64,000 bases of DNA from JANNRA01 sp031401035 (GCA_031401035.1 JANNRA010000185.1:1-64000); one strand, 5' to 3'. Counted from the stretch's first letter, positions 31,249-40,455 are shown. Made by a program: numbers and translations. Notes: generated from the sequence alone by a model not told the origin.

Positions 31249-33204
31249 CTACCTCGATGGCGTCCGTGGCTCGCCGACGAAGACGAGGTACGTCCACGGC
31301 CCGCCCTGGGGATCGCGGCGGACCGTCTCGACGCGCGCCCCTGGGAAGCGGGCGACCAGGGCGTCGCGCGAGGCCGGTGCAAAGCCGCTGACGATGAACA
31401 GATCGGCGCCGGTGAGCTGGACGTCCCGGATGTAGGCCGCGTCGGTGTCCTTGTCGTTGCGGTCGACCGGCACGTCGGCGAGGATCAGCTCCTGACTGTC
31501 CCACGGCCCGTAGCGGAACGACCAGCTGACGAGATGTACCGTGTAGCGATTGGCGTACTCACGCGCCAGCCACGCGGCCTCCGAGTGATCGGTGCCGTAG
31601 CGCAGCGACCCGGAATAGTACCCGAAGTACGTCTGCAGGTTGGCGAGCGCGCAGAGCGCGACGAGCGCGGCGATGGAGACGTTACGCAGCCAGCGCAGCG
31701 GCCAGGCGCGACCTCGCCAGAGCACCGTGGCGCACTGCACGATGGCGATGGCCGGGAACACCATGCCCAGCGGCAGCGCGCCGGTGACGCGGTTGTGACA
31801 GGTCGCGTTCTGAAACCCGAGGCCGAGAATCAGGAACCCGGCAGTGACCACGAACGCGTTGGCGGGCACGAAGCTGCGCCATCGCGCCAGGGCCAGGGCC
31901 GCGCCGGCGAGCAGGAGGGCGGCCGAATATCGATCCGCCAGGGGTCGATCGATGTTGTACTGCTCGCACATGTCGCGCCCGACGTGGAATGCCGCCAGCG
32001 CCTTACCCGCCTGCCGCGCAACGACGACGGCCGCCGAGTCGGTGTCGTAGTTCGCCCGCAGCGCCTGCATGTGCTGCGGCGCGAAGATGCTGACCTCTTT
32101 GTTGCGCACGAACATGATGTCGCGCGCCTGCCAGACGGCGACCGCGAAGATCCCCGCCGCGCACATCGCGCTGACCGCAAAGATCGCCTGCGGCGCGGCG
32201 ATGGCGCGCCAGCGCCGCGGCTGCAGCAGGCCGAGTAGCAGCATGGACGCCACCAGCAGGGGCAGGGTGGCGAACGAGGCATGGTAGGTCTGCATGCCGA
32301 GTACCCCGCTGACCGCGAGCAGCACGGCGGTCAGATAGGTCGGCGCCGTCCACAGACGGCTGAACAGCGCGAACAGCAGCGAGACGAGGAATGCGCTGTG
32401 CATGTACGTCGACGCGATGCGCGAAAAGTGGATGTGGCAGTGGTTCGCCGCCAGCAACATCGCGGTCGCGACCGCCAGGGGCGTCGTCGCGACCCGCCAC
32501 AGTCCGTCGAAGACCAGCCAGACGGACAGGATGCCGAGGATCACGTCGGGCAGGCGAGCCCAGACGAGGTTGAGCGAGCCGATCCAGGCGCCGATGCCAG
32601 CCGGGATGAACGCCAGCGGCATGTTGGTGAAATCGCCGTTGCCCGGCTGCACGGTGAACCAGTCGAGGCCGTTGCGCAGGTACGCCAGACCGGCGCGTGA
32701 CATCACCATCTCGTCGTGGTGGACGAAGCGCGGCACCGTGTCCAAGTGCCATGCGCGCAAGGCCGTGGCGCCGCCCACGATCACCAGCGTCCAGAGGTGT
32801 ACGGATCGGGGCGTCGGCAGGCTCGGCAGGGACCGCGACGCACCCCACGCCCCGATGAGCAGCCACAGCGTGCCGGCGAGCCACGTCCAGGTCGCTATGT
32901 GCGGCTCGATGCCGGCGGCTTTGCCCGCCGCCGCTGCGAGCATGAGCAGCCAGCCGGGAAGGAAGCTGGTCGCCAACCGCGGCCACGAGGGCCAGCCGAG
33001 GCGCGGCAGCTCGGCGGGCTCGGAGCGGGACCAGAACGGCGGCGCCGTGGCGACGATCGCCGCGGACAGCAGCATCGCGGCGAGCCACCGGTCGTTGGCG
33101 AACCCGGCGCTGGCCCACTGGTAAGCGCTCGCCAGACAGATCAGCGCTGCCAGTCGCCGGCCGACGTCGACTGTCCAGGCACTTCGACGGTCCGGCACGG
33201 GCAT
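31249..33204 (-). CDS. GT39/ArnT-like membrane glycosyltransferase
   Basis: 651 residues with about 11-13 hydrophobic helices over residues 15-540, then a roughly 100-residue soluble C-terminal domain. RFVHHDEMVMSR after an early helix provides the acidic (D/E) motif in the first large periplasmic loop of GT-C glycosyltransferases, and an NHCHIHFSRIASTYMH loop follows, as in dolichyl/undecaprenyl-phosphate-sugar mannosyl- and aminoarabinosyl transferases. It should transfer a sugar from a polyprenyl phosphate to a protein or lipid on the periplasmic side. It is a single gene with no sugar-synthesis neighbours; the acceptor is unknown. Confidence 0.82.
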   Translation of the reverse strand: MPVPDRRSAWTVDVGRRLAALICLASAYQWASAGFANDRWLAAMLLSAAIVATAPPFWSRSEPAELPRLGWPSWPRLATSFLPGWLLMLAAAAGKAAGIEPHIATWTWLAGTLWLLIGAWGASRSLPSLPTPRSVHLWTLVIVGGATALRAWHLDTVPRFVHHDEMVMSRAGLAYLRNGLDWFTVQPGNGDFTNMPLAFIPAGIGAWIGSLNLVWARLPDVILGILSVWLVFDGLWRVATTPLAVATAMLLAANHCHIHFSRIASTYMHSAFLVSLLFALFSRLWTAPTYLTAVLLAVSGVLGMQTYHASFATLPLLVASMLLLGLLQPRRWRAIAAPQAIFAVSAMCAAGIFAVAVWQARDIMFVRNKEVSIFAPQHMQALRANYDTDSAAVVVARQAGKALAAFHVGRDMCEQYNIDRPLADRYSAALLLAGAALALARWRSFVPANAFVVTAGFLILGLGFQNATCHNRVTGALPLGMVFPAIAIVQCATVLWRGRAWPLRWLRNVSIAALVALCALANLQTYFGYYSGSLRYGTDHSEAAWLAREYANRYTVHLVSWSFRYGPWDSQELILADVPVDRNDKDTDAAYIRDVQLTGADLFIVSGFAPASRDALVARFPGARVETVRRDPQGGPWTYLVFVGEPRTPSR

Positions 33205-33249
33205 GCTCGTTCTTGCAGGCGTCGCGAGTGTCGCGAGAGTAAGTCCCCG

Positions 33250-34137
33250 CTACTCGATATCCTCGCGCCTGAGGATTTCGACGAACTTCTCCGCCGCCGG
33301 CGACAGATGGCGGCCGCGCTTCTGGATGATGCCGAGCGGGCGCATGACCGTTTCGTCGGCCAGGCGCACGACCTTGATGAGTCCGTGCTCAACCTCGTGC
33401 AGCACTGCCGGGAGCGGCACGATGGCACAGCCCTGGCCGATCTCGACGGCGCGCTTGATGGTCTCGATGTTGTCGTACTCCGCCGCGTAGTGGACGGTGA
33501 CGTGCTGGTTGCGCAGCATCTGGTCGGTCGCCTTGCGCGTCGCGATGTCGCGCTCGAAGCCGATCATCGTCTCGCCGTCGAGCTTCGAGACGGGGATCTT
33601 CTTGGCGTTGGCGAGCGCGTGGTCGGGCGGGCAGGCGAGGACGAGGAGATCTTCGCGGAACGGTAGGATGACGATCTGCGGGTGTTTCTGCGGGTAGGCG
33701 ACGATGCCGAGGTCGATGTGCTGGGCGATGACGTTCTCGTAGATCTTGTTCGGCCGCGCGTACTCGACGTGCACGTTCACCTCGGGGAAGGCGCGCAGGT
33801 ACTCCTTCAGATAAGGCGGCAGCTCGTGCAGGCCGACGCTGTAGACGATGGCCAGGCGCAGGTGCCCGCCGACCACCGCACAGCTGTGCTGCAGCTCGGA
33901 CTCGACGTCCTGGAAGCGATCGATGATCTCGCGACTGGTGCGGTAGAGGATGGCGCCCTGCGGCGTCGGCTTGGCGCCGCCGCGGCTGCGCTCCAGCAGC
34001 TTGCAGCGGTACTTGGCCTCGAGGGCGCGCAGTTGCTGGCTGACCGCCGACTGCGTGATGAAGTTCTGCGAGGCGGCGACGGAAAAGCTGCCCGTTTCGA
34101 CGACGTCGCAGAACACCTTGAGCGTTTCGATATGCAT
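33250..34137 (-). CDS. LysR-family transcriptional regulator
   Basis: 295 residues from ATG 34137 (the frame is open 23 codons further, without support). N-terminal winged HTH: HIETLKVFCDVVETGSFSVAAS, then ITQSAVSQQLRALEAKYRCKLLERS. The co-inducer domain (about 90-295) is in two lobes, hinging around DLGIVAYPQKHPQIV and IGFERDIATRKATDQML. The inducer is unknown. It is divergent from the fluC-like gene, and the 121-nt gap contains GTCGGCT (34141-34147) and its inverse at 34176-34182, possible regulator contacts. Whether it controls fluC is untested. Confidence 0.9.
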   Translation of the reverse strand: MHIETLKVFCDVVETGSFSVAASQNFITQSAVSQQLRALEAKYRCKLLERSRGGAKPTPQGAILYRTSREIIDRFQDVESELQHSCAVVGGHLRLAIVYSVGLHELPPYLKEYLRAFPEVNVHVEYARPNKIYENVIAQHIDLGIVAYPQKHPQIVILPFREDLLVLACPPDHALANAKKIPVSKLDGETMIGFERDIATRKATDQMLRNQHVTVHYAAEYDNIETIKRAVEIGQGCAIVPLPAVLHEVEHGLIKVVRLADETVMRPLGIIQKRGRHLSPAAEKFVEILRREDIE

Positions 34138-34258
34138 AACGTCGGCTAATCCTAGGTGGCGAGAATCCAGAGTCAAGCCGACCATGCGCGGATGAGAACC
34201 ACTCATAGGTCGGCGCGGCCGTTGCCGCCCGACCGTGCCGCCATCTAGACTCCGCGGC

Positions 34259-34633
34259 GTGTTGCGCGTGCTCTTGGTGGGTTTCGGCGGTGCGATCGGA
34301 TCGATGGCTCGCTACGGCATCGCCGGCGTTCTGCTGCCCTGGACGCAGACGGGATTCCCGTGGGGCACGTTGGCGGTGAATGTCAGCGGCAGCCTGATGG
34401 TTGGCATCGTCATCGCGGCCGCGGTCGATCGCCAGTGGCTCTCGCCCGACCTGCGGCTGGTCCTCGGCGTCGGCTTCTGCGGCGGCTTCACGACCATGTC
34501 GAGTTTCAGCTTCGAGACACTGGCGCTGGTCGAGCAGGGGGCGGTCGGATTAGCGTGCGGCTACGTCGCGGCGACCCTGGTGGTGTGCCTGGCGGCGACC
34601 TGGGCCGGCATCGCATTGATTCGGCTCATGTGA
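34259..34633 (+). CDS. crcB: fluoride ion channel FluC/CrcB
   Basis: 124 residues from GTG 34259, matching the usual family start (LRVLLVGFGGAIGSMARYGI); an in-frame GTG at 34235 would add eight residues. Four hydrophobic helices. Signature elements: GGAIGSMARY, NVSGSLMVGI and GFCGGFTTMSSFSFE, the last holding the phenylalanine-box and polar track of Fluc channels. As a single gene it would form homodimers. I looked for a fluoride riboswitch upstream and found no recognisable fold. The VOC gene starts 15 nt later. Confidence 0.9.
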   Translation: MLRVLLVGFGGAIGSMARYGIAGVLLPWTQTGFPWGTLAVNVSGSLMVGIVIAAAVDRQWLSPDLRLVLGVGFCGGFTTMSSFSFETLALVEQGAVGLACGYVAATLVVCLAATWAGIALIRLM

Positions 34634-34648
34634 CGGAGGGAGGGCTGC

Positions 34649-35025
34649 ATGAAGGCTGCTCAACTGCACCACGCGTCGATCCGCGTCGCCGACGTGGCCC
34701 GCTCGCAGGCGTTCTACGAGGGGCTGCTCGGCCTGCAGGTGCTCGATCGTCCCGACGTCGGCGTGCCGGGGCGCTGGTACGGCATCGGGGCTGGGCAGTT
34801 GCACCTGATCCAGTCGCCCGGGATGGGCAGCGGCATCGACCCGTCCGGCCGCACTTCGCGCTCGAGGTGGCCGATCTCGATGCCGTGCGCCGCGAGCTGG
34901 CCGCGGCGGAGGTGGAGACGCTCGATCCAGGCGGCAATCAGCTCTGGATCCGCGACCCGGATGGGAACACCGTCGAGCTGATCCAGCCGCCGGCTTCGTC
35001 GTCGCCCGTTGCGCCGTCTTCGTAG
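34649..35025 (+). pseudogene. VOC/glyoxalase-family protein with a frameshift
   Basis: The first 68 codons from ATG 34649 (behind GGAGGG) read as a normal vicinal-oxygen-chelate domain: LHHASIRVADVARSQAFYEG, then LHLIQSPGMGSGIDPSGR. Around 34850-34853 the frame breaks, and the rest continues one frame back as HFALEVADLDAVRRELAAAE and LWIRDPDGNTVELIQPP to the stop at 35025. Restoring a single C gives an intact 125-residue protein with the usual metal ligands (H near the start, E in the final strand). It is either a recent one-base deletion or a sequencing error. Function in the family varies (lyase, dioxygenase, resistance). Confidence 0.8.
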
Positions 35026-35071
35026 GGGGGCTGGAGACCGGCCCGACGAACAGCGCGACGGCCACGCCCCC

Positions 35072-35620
35072 TCAGCGCGTCCCCGCGCCGATGGCGCGGG
35101 CGAACTTCTCCAGATCCCAGAGCAGCAGCGCGCCGGTGAGGGCGACCGGGCCGTGGCTGCCGAGCTGCACGTAGACGCCGGTGGCGGGCGGATTGCGCTG
35201 ACCGATGAAGATGACCAGGGGCGGTGCGTCGCGGCGCTGCAACTCGATCGAGCCCTGCGGCGGATCGAGGCCGTGGTCGCGCAGCGACGCGGTGTCGGCG
35301 GCGATCGGCATGATCTGGGCGAGGTTGGCGACATCGCGCAGGAAGTCCTCGATGTCGCCCGGGCGGGGGCTGCCGGTCCAGCCGCTGGCGGCGCGCTCGG
35401 CGCGCCAGGTGGTGGCGCCGCGCTGCACGGTGATGGCGGTGACGGCGCCGGGGTCGAAGGCGACCAGCGGCGTCACCTGCTCCTGCGGCGCCGCCTGGCG
35501 CGGCAGCTCGAAGATCGCCTGCCACGAGCGATCGGCGCGGCCGGCGTTGACGTCGCGGTAGAGCAACGCCGCGGCGGCGAGCAGCGCGCCGCCGAGCGCC
35601 AGCGTGCCGCGCCAGCCCAT
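35072..35620 (-). CDS. DUF4340-domain protein of a Gld-type ABC operon
   Basis: 182 residues from ATG 35620, 2 nt after the GldG-like stop. One N-terminal membrane helix (TLALGGALLAAAALLYRDV), then a periplasmic beta-rich domain with AITVQRGATTWRAERAASGW and PPLVIFIGQRNPPATGVYVQ, typical DUF4340. Such proteins routinely follow GldG-like genes. The member here is short (one DUF4340 unit rather than two). The open frame extends much further upstream, but that part overlaps gldG. Confidence 0.8.
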   Translation of the reverse strand: MGWRGTLALGGALLAAAALLYRDVNAGRADRSWQAIFELPRQAAPQEQVTPLVAFDPGAVTAITVQRGATTWRAERAASGWTGSPRPGDIEDFLRDVANLAQIMPIAADTASLRDHGLDPPQGSIELQRRDAPPLVIFIGQRNPPATGVYVQLGSHGPVALTGALLLWDLEKFARAIGAGTR

Positions 35621-35622
35621 GC

Positions 35623-37023
35623 TCAGCGCCCGCCGCGCTGACGCAGGCGGCGCAACCCGACGGCGAGCCCGACCAGCAGCATGGTGAGCGGTGCGACGAC
35701 GACCGAGGCCCAGAAGACCGTCCGGCTCTGCGCCGCGGTCAGCGACATCGACCCCAGCGTACCGGCGCTCGGTTGGCTCTTGCGCCGCACCGCGATCAGC
35801 GCCGGATCCTCGGCGAGGGCGGCGACGGCGCTGAGGATGAGGTCGCGGTTGCCGAGCAGATCGAGGTGAAAGTTGGTGGCGAAGTCGGAGTCGCCGAAGA
35901 CCATCAACTGCCCCGGTAGCGCCTCCGGCGCGGGCGGCGGGAAGGTGGCGAGCACCCCCACCGACAGCGGTCCGGGGGTGTCCTCCTGCGGGCGGAACTG
36001 CGGCTCGTCGTCGGGCGGCGTCGTCGCGCCGACCAGCGCCCAGCTCTCGGGGCTGGTGCCGGCGATCGAGATCACCTGCATGCCGGGCGGCTTCTCCTCC
36101 AGGGCGCCGACGGGGCGGGCCACGGACAGCACCGCCGGTGCGGTGAGGTTGTTGCGGAACGTCTCGCTGCGGAAGCGCACCACCTGCGGCATGAAGCTGT
36201 CGGCGCCGACAAAGCGGTTCTGCTCGTCGACGACCAGCTCGGTGCGCGCGTCGACGCCGGCCTCGCGCAACAGCGCCAGCACCGACGGCGGCGCGTCGGG
36301 ATCGACGAGCAGCAGCCCCTTGCCGCCGGCGCGCAGGAAGCGCAGCAGGGCGTCGGCTTCGCCGGGCAGCAGCTCCTTCGACGGGCCGGCGAGCACCATG
36401 ATGGTGCATTCGGCGGGTACGCCGTCGCGCGGCAGCGTCGTCAGGGCCTGGGTCGTGAAACGCTCGCGCTCCAGCGCGCTGCGCAGCTTGCTGTAGCCGG
36501 CGCGTTCATCGTCGTCGTTGGGGCTGCGCTCGCCGTGGCCGATGAGGAAGCAGATGCCGCGCGGCCGGGTACGCGAGAGGCTGATCAGCGCGGCGGTGAT
36601 CTCCGCCTCGTCGATGGCGCGCAGGCGCACCAGCTCGTCGCCGACCTCGAGCACACCGCTGTTGTAGCTGGTGACGTTGTACTTGCCGGCCAGCGCCGGC
36701 GAGCGGTCGAGGTCGAACATGCGGTAGGTCAGGTCGGGCGCGGCGGCGTGGAACTGCTCGAGGAGATCCGCCATGTCGCGGCGCGCGTCGCCGCCCTGGC
36801 CGTTGTAGAAGACAGTCAGGCGGGCCGGGCGCTCGAAGCTCTCGGCGACCTGCCGGGCGCTGCCGGAGAGGGCGAAGCTCTCGGTCGGTGTGAGGTCGAA
36901 GCGCTGGTTGTGACGCGTCGCCAGCAGCTGCAGCACGACGAGCAGCGTCGCCGCCAGCAGGACCTGCAGGGCGAGCTGCAGCCAGCCGCGCAGCGCCGGC
37001 GGGATGACCGGGCGGTCGGCCAT
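35623..37023 (-). CDS. GldG-like auxiliary component of ABC transporter
   Basis: 466 residues: N-terminal helix LALQVLLAATLLVVLQLLA, a large periplasmic ABC-type uncharacterised (GldG/IFT52-like) domain from about 50 to 415 containing RLTVFYNGQGGDARRDMADL, ICFLIGHGERSPNDDDE and LMVFGDSDFATNF, and a C-terminal helix before an arginine-rich end. It is 1-2 nt from both neighbours in the operon. In Bacteroidetes GldG works with GldA/GldF; in other phyla the role is unknown and gliding should not be assumed. Confidence 0.85.
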   Translation of the reverse strand: MADRPVIPPALRGWLQLALQVLLAATLLVVLQLLATRHNQRFDLTPTESFALSGSARQVAESFERPARLTVFYNGQGGDARRDMADLLEQFHAAAPDLTYRMFDLDRSPALAGKYNVTSYNSGVLEVGDELVRLRAIDEAEITAALISLSRTRPRGICFLIGHGERSPNDDDERAGYSKLRSALERERFTTQALTTLPRDGVPAECTIMVLAGPSKELLPGEADALLRFLRAGGKGLLLVDPDAPPSVLALLREAGVDARTELVVDEQNRFVGADSFMPQVVRFRSETFRNNLTAPAVLSVARPVGALEEKPPGMQVISIAGTSPESWALVGATTPPDDEPQFRPQEDTPGPLSVGVLATFPPPAPEALPGQLMVFGDSDFATNFHLDLLGNRDLILSAVAALAEDPALIAVRRKSQPSAGTLGSMSLTAAQSRTVFWASVVVAPLTMLLVGLAVGLRRLRQRGGR

Positions 37024-37024
37024 G

Positions 37025-37765
37025 TCAGCGCACTCCCCGCCAGCTCCGCGTCGCCAGCGACTGCCAGGTGAGGAAGAGGAAGAAGGCGACGAAGAGGACG
37101 AAAAAGACGACGTCCTGGGTGTCGATGACGCCGCGCGAGAAGTGGAAGAAGCGGTCGAACAACGAGATGCCGAGCAGCCAGCGCATGAGCTCGTAGGAGG
37201 CCACCTCCTCGTTCCAGGTGAGGAACCAGAAGAGGACGATGATGCCGTAGGTGACCATGGCGCTGACCACCTGGTTCTCCGTCAGGGAGGAGACGAACAG
37301 GCCGCAGGCGATGAAGGCCGAGCCGAGCAGCAGCATGCCGAGATAGCCGGCGAGCACCGGCGGCACGTCGAACGGCTGGAAGTGATGGAAGACCAGCGGC
37401 CCGATCGCCGTCGGCAGCAGCATGGCGACGAAGAACAGCCAGGCGGCGAGGAACTTGCCGAGCACGATCTCGCCGTCGCGCACCGGATAGGTCCACAGCA
37501 GCTCCAGGGTGCCGAGCTTCCGCTCCTCGGCGAACAACCGCATGGTCACCAACGGCAGGATCAGCATCGCCACCAGGCGCATGTCGAGGAAGACGAACTG
37601 CCACAACCCGGTGGCAATCGTGAAGCCGCCGAAAAGGACAAAGAAGATCAGGTCGCTGTAAAAAAAGTACCCGCTCAGGACCAGGAACACGGCGAGCAGG
37701 ACGTAGGCGACGATGGAGCCGAAGTAGGCGTGCAGCTCACGCCGACAGATGACCAGCAGTTTCAT
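37025..37765 (-). CDS. GldF-like ABC transporter permease
   Basis: 246 residues with six hydrophobic helices. It begins MKLLVICRRELHAYFGSIVAYVLLAVF, the classic ABC-2 permease opening, and has LPLVTMRLFAEERKLGTLELL ahead of the third helix, a strongly conserved ABC-2 motif. The start overlaps the upstream ATPase gene by 29 nt. It pairs with that ATPase and with the GldG/DUF4340 proteins downstream. Confidence 0.88.
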   Translation of the reverse strand: MKLLVICRRELHAYFGSIVAYVLLAVFLVLSGYFFYSDLIFFVLFGGFTIATGLWQFVFLDMRLVAMLILPLVTMRLFAEERKLGTLELLWTYPVRDGEIVLGKFLAAWLFFVAMLLPTAIGPLVFHHFQPFDVPPVLAGYLGMLLLGSAFIACGLFVSSLTENQVVSAMVTYGIIVLFWFLTWNEEVASYELMRWLLGISLFDRFFHFSRGVIDTQDVVFFVLFVAFFLFLTWQSLATRSWRGVR

Positions 37766-38726
37766 GTCTCGTGCTCGCGGTAGGGGCAGGGAGGTCGTTG
37801 GCGACCAGAGTGAGGAAGATGTCTTCGAGGGTGAGGGTGTTGGGGCGCAATTCGCGCAGGCCCCAGCCGTGCCGGGCGACGGCGGCGGCGAGGGCCGCCC
37901 GCAGGTCGCGCTCGGCGTCGGTACTGACGATCAGGCGGGTGCCGCCGTCGGCGGCCGGTGCCTGCACTTCGATGGCGAGCACGCCCGACTCGGCGCGCAG
38001 CGCGGCGGCGACGGCCTCCGCCGGGCCGACGACCTCGACGACGATCTGGGCGCCGCGGCGGACGCGGCGGGTCAGGTTGGCGGGCGTGTCGAGGGCGAGG
38101 ACGCGGCCACGATGGATGATGATGACGCGGTCGCACGTCGCCTCCACCTCGGACAGGATGTGGGTCGACAGGATCACCGTGCGTTCGGCGCGCAGACCGC
38201 GGATCAGGGCGCGCATATCGGCGACCTGCTCCGGGTCGAGGCCGGAGGTGGGCTCGTCGAGGATCAGCACGCGCGGGGCACCGACCAGCGCCTGGGCGAT
38301 GCCGACGCGCTGCCGGAAGCCCTTCGAGAGCGTGCCGATGAGCCGACCCGCCACCGCTTCGAGGCTGCAACTCGCCATCGCCGCCGCCGCGTCGCGGCGC
38401 GCCGCGGCGCGCCGAAGGCCCTTCATTTCGCCGACGTAGGTGAGGTAGTGCGCGACGGTCATCTCGACGTAGAGCGATGCCCGTTCGGGAAAATAACCGA
38501 CCAGGGCGCGGGCGCGCAGGGCGTCGGCAACCATGTCGTGGCCGTCGATCCGCACCCGCCCGTGGCTGGGCGGAAAGACGCCGGCGAGGATGCGCATGGT
38601 GGTACTCTTGCCGGCGCCGTTGGGGCCGAGGAAGCCGACGATCTCGCCACGCGCCACCTCGAAGGAGACGTCCTCGATGGCGGTGAAGGCGCCGAAGTGC
38701 TTGGTGAGGTGCTCGGCCGAGATCAT
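37737..38726 (-). CDS. ABC transporter ATPase (GldA-like)
   Basis: 329 residues. Walker A FLGPNGAGKST, signature LSKGFRQRVGIAQAL, Walker B VLILDEPTSGLDP, H-loop LSTHILSEVE. The C-terminal 100 residues form the DUF4162-like extension common in ABC-2 ATPases, ending in TLEDIFLTLV. It is the first gene of the four-gene minus-strand operon (ATPase-permease-GldG-DUF4340), with its start 91 nt from the divergent M48 gene. Confidence 0.92.
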   Translation of the reverse strand: MISAEHLTKHFGAFTAIEDVSFEVARGEIVGFLGPNGAGKSTTMRILAGVFPPSHGRVRIDGHDMVADALRARALVGYFPERASLYVEMTVAHYLTYVGEMKGLRRAAARRDAAAAMASCSLEAVAGRLIGTLSKGFRQRVGIAQALVGAPRVLILDEPTSGLDPEQVADMRALIRGLRAERTVILSTHILSEVEATCDRVIIIHRGRVLALDTPANLTRRVRRGAQIVVEVVGPAEAVAAALRAESGVLAIEVQAPAADGGTRLIVSTDAERDLRAALAAAVARHGWGLRELRPNTLTLEDIFLTLVANDLPAPTASTRHETAGHLSA

Positions 38727-38817
38727 CGAAGCAGTACCCTATGCGAGGCGTGCGGAGGGCTCAAACCGGCGCGCCGTGGGCTATCGCCACGCGCCGTCCT
38801 CGCCTAGGATGCCGTGC

Positions 38818-39639
38818 ATGGCACACTCGGGATGGACGCGCGTCGCGGTGCTCGGCCTGATCGCCGCCCTGTCCGGCTGCGCGACGGTGCCGTACACCAA
38901 GCGCAGCCAGTTCATCATGATGTCCGAGTCGCAGGATCTCGCCCTCGGCGCCGACGCCTACCGGCAGGTGCTCAAGCAGGCGAAGATCGAGTCCGACCCG
39001 CGCTTCACCGAGCCGGTGCAGCGGGTCGGCCAGCGCATCGCCGCGGTGGCCGACAAGCCTTCGTACAAATGGGAGTTCGTCGTCATCGACGACCCGAAGC
39101 AGGTCAACGCCTTCTGCCTCCCCGGCGGCAAGGTCGCGGTGTACACCGGTCTGTTCCCGGTGGCGCGCGACGAGGATGGCCTGGCGGTGGTCATCGGCCA
39201 CGAGGTGGCGCACGCGCTTGCCCGCCACGGTGCCGAACGCATGAGCACCGGCACGGCGCTGAACGTGCTGGGCGCCGCGGTCGCGATCGGCGCCGGCACG
39301 CAGGGCGGCGCGGCACAGCAGGCGGCCATGTCGGCCTACGGCCTCGGAGCGCAGGTCGGCGTGGCGCTGCCGTTCAGCCGCTCGCAGGAGTCCGAGGCCG
39401 ACCAGATCGGCCTCATCCTGATGGCCAAGGCCGGCTACGATCCGGCCGCCGGGATCGGCCTGTGGCAGCGCATGGAGCGCGCCAGTGGCGGCAAGGGGCC
39501 GCCGGAGTGGTTGTCGACCCATCCGGCGCCGACGACGCGGCAGGACGACATGCGCGCCTGGATCAAGGATGCGATGCAGTACTACCGCCCGCAGCCGGGG
39601 GTGACCAACGCCCCACTGCCGTCGCTCAGCGGGCAATGA
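38818..39639 (+). CDS. M48-family metallopeptidase lipoprotein (LoiP/BepA-like)
   Basis: 273 residues. A signal peptide ends in the lipobox ALSGC near residue 20. The zinc motif is VVIGHEVAHALARHGAERMS, and the third ligand is the glutamate of SQESEADQIGLILMAKAGYDP. Preceding NAFCLPGGKVAVYTGLF is diagnostic for the M48B/C oma1-like group. Acts in the periplasm on misassembled envelope proteins (family knowledge). It lacks the TPR domain of BepA, so it is closer to LoiP/YcaL in size. Confidence 0.9.
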   Translation: MAHSGWTRVAVLGLIAALSGCATVPYTKRSQFIMMSESQDLALGADAYRQVLKQAKIESDPRFTEPVQRVGQRIAAVADKPSYKWEFVVIDDPKQVNAFCLPGGKVAVYTGLFPVARDEDGLAVVIGHEVAHALARHGAERMSTGTALNVLGAAVAIGAGTQGGAAQQAAMSAYGLGAQVGVALPFSRSQESEADQIGLILMAKAGYDPAAGIGLWQRMERASGGKGPPEWLSTHPAPTTRQDDMRAWIKDAMQYYRPQPGVTNAPLPSLSGQ

Positions 39640-39652
39640 TGGAAGGGCGCGG

Positions 39653-40357
39653 CTACCGACGCGGCGAGGGCGGCGTGTGCCAGTGCACCCACAGCGACAG
39701 GGCGACGTAGTAGGCCGGGAAGAGCAGCGTGGCGAGGACCAGCGTCCGCGACGGCGTCGGAAACTGGCTCAGCATCCAGAACACCGCCACGCCCCACAGC
39801 GCGCCGAGAGCGTAGGTCGGCCCGCGCGCCAGCGCCATGCGGCTCGGGTAGAGGTAGCGGATCGGCACGAAGACGGCGGCGGCGAATCCGACGAGCACCC
39901 AGGCGTTGGTCGTCGGCGCCCAGCCGAGCACGAACAGATAGAGCGCGACGACGTTCCAGTACGACGGGAAGCCGGTGAAGAAGTGGTCGAGGGTCTTCGC
40001 CTCCGATTCGCAGAAGCCGTAGGCGCTCGCCAGCAGCGGCAACGCCGCGGTGGCCAAGCCGAGCGGGCCGGCGGGGAGCAGGCCGGCCTGGACCAGCAGG
40101 ACGATCGGCACGAAGACGTAGTTGAGATAGTCGACGATGTCGTCGAGCTTGGACCCGTCGAAGTTCGGGAGCACCTCTTTGACGCGGGCGCGGCGCGCCA
40201 GGGTGCCGTCGGTGCAGTCGATCAGCATCGCCAACGCCATCCACGCAAAGGCCCGCCCGAAGGCTCCGTGCGCGATGGCGTCGAGTGCCAGCAGGGCGAG
40301 GACCGCGCCGCTGGCGGTATAGAGATGAACGGCCCAGGCCGCGCTGCGCGCCCCCAT
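39653..40357 (-). CDS. pcs: phosphatidylcholine synthase (CDP-alcohol phosphatidyltransferase family)
   Basis: 234 residues with six to eight hydrophobic helices. The CDP-alcohol motif occurs as DCTDGTLARRARVKEVLPNF followed by DGSKLDDIVDYLNYV, the variant with the long insert and VDY(L/T)NYV found in Pcs. The opening AAWAVHLYTASGAVLALLAL also matches. Pcs condenses CDP-diacylglycerol with choline in the inner membrane. It is convergent with the M48 gene, 13 nt apart. Confidence 0.85.
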   Translation of the reverse strand: MGARSAAWAVHLYTASGAVLALLALDAIAHGAFGRAFAWMALAMLIDCTDGTLARRARVKEVLPNFDGSKLDDIVDYLNYVFVPIVLLVQAGLLPAGPLGLATAALPLLASAYGFCESEAKTLDHFFTGFPSYWNVVALYLFVLGWAPTTNAWVLVGFAAAVFVPIRYLYPSRMALARGPTYALGALWGVAVFWMLSQFPTPSRTLVLATLLFPAYYVALSLWVHWHTPPSPRR

Positions 40358-40410
40358 CTCGTCGCCTTAGCAGAGCCGGCGCGCGAACACAGACGCGCCA
40401 CCGCGAGCGC

Positions 40411-40455
40411 GGCAGGTCGGAACGTGGCAGGTCGGAGCGCCGCAGGTCGGAGCGC
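40411..40455. repeat. 15-bp tandem repeat, three units, upstream of lptC
   Basis: Units of the form GGCAGGTCGGAGCGC at 40411, 40426 and 40441 with one or two changes each. They lie in the 147-nt gap between the divergent pcs and lptC genes; no clear promoter is otherwise visible there. Confidence 0.75.

Noticed and set aside
34138..34258. Fluoride riboswitch upstream of crcB
   Set aside because: None of the conserved crcB-motif pseudoknot segments are present.
39200..39225. TGGC...TTGC sequence resembling a second sigma-54 promoter
   Set aside because: The GG-GC spacing is 11 instead of 10 and it lies inside the M48 zinc-motif coding sequence.
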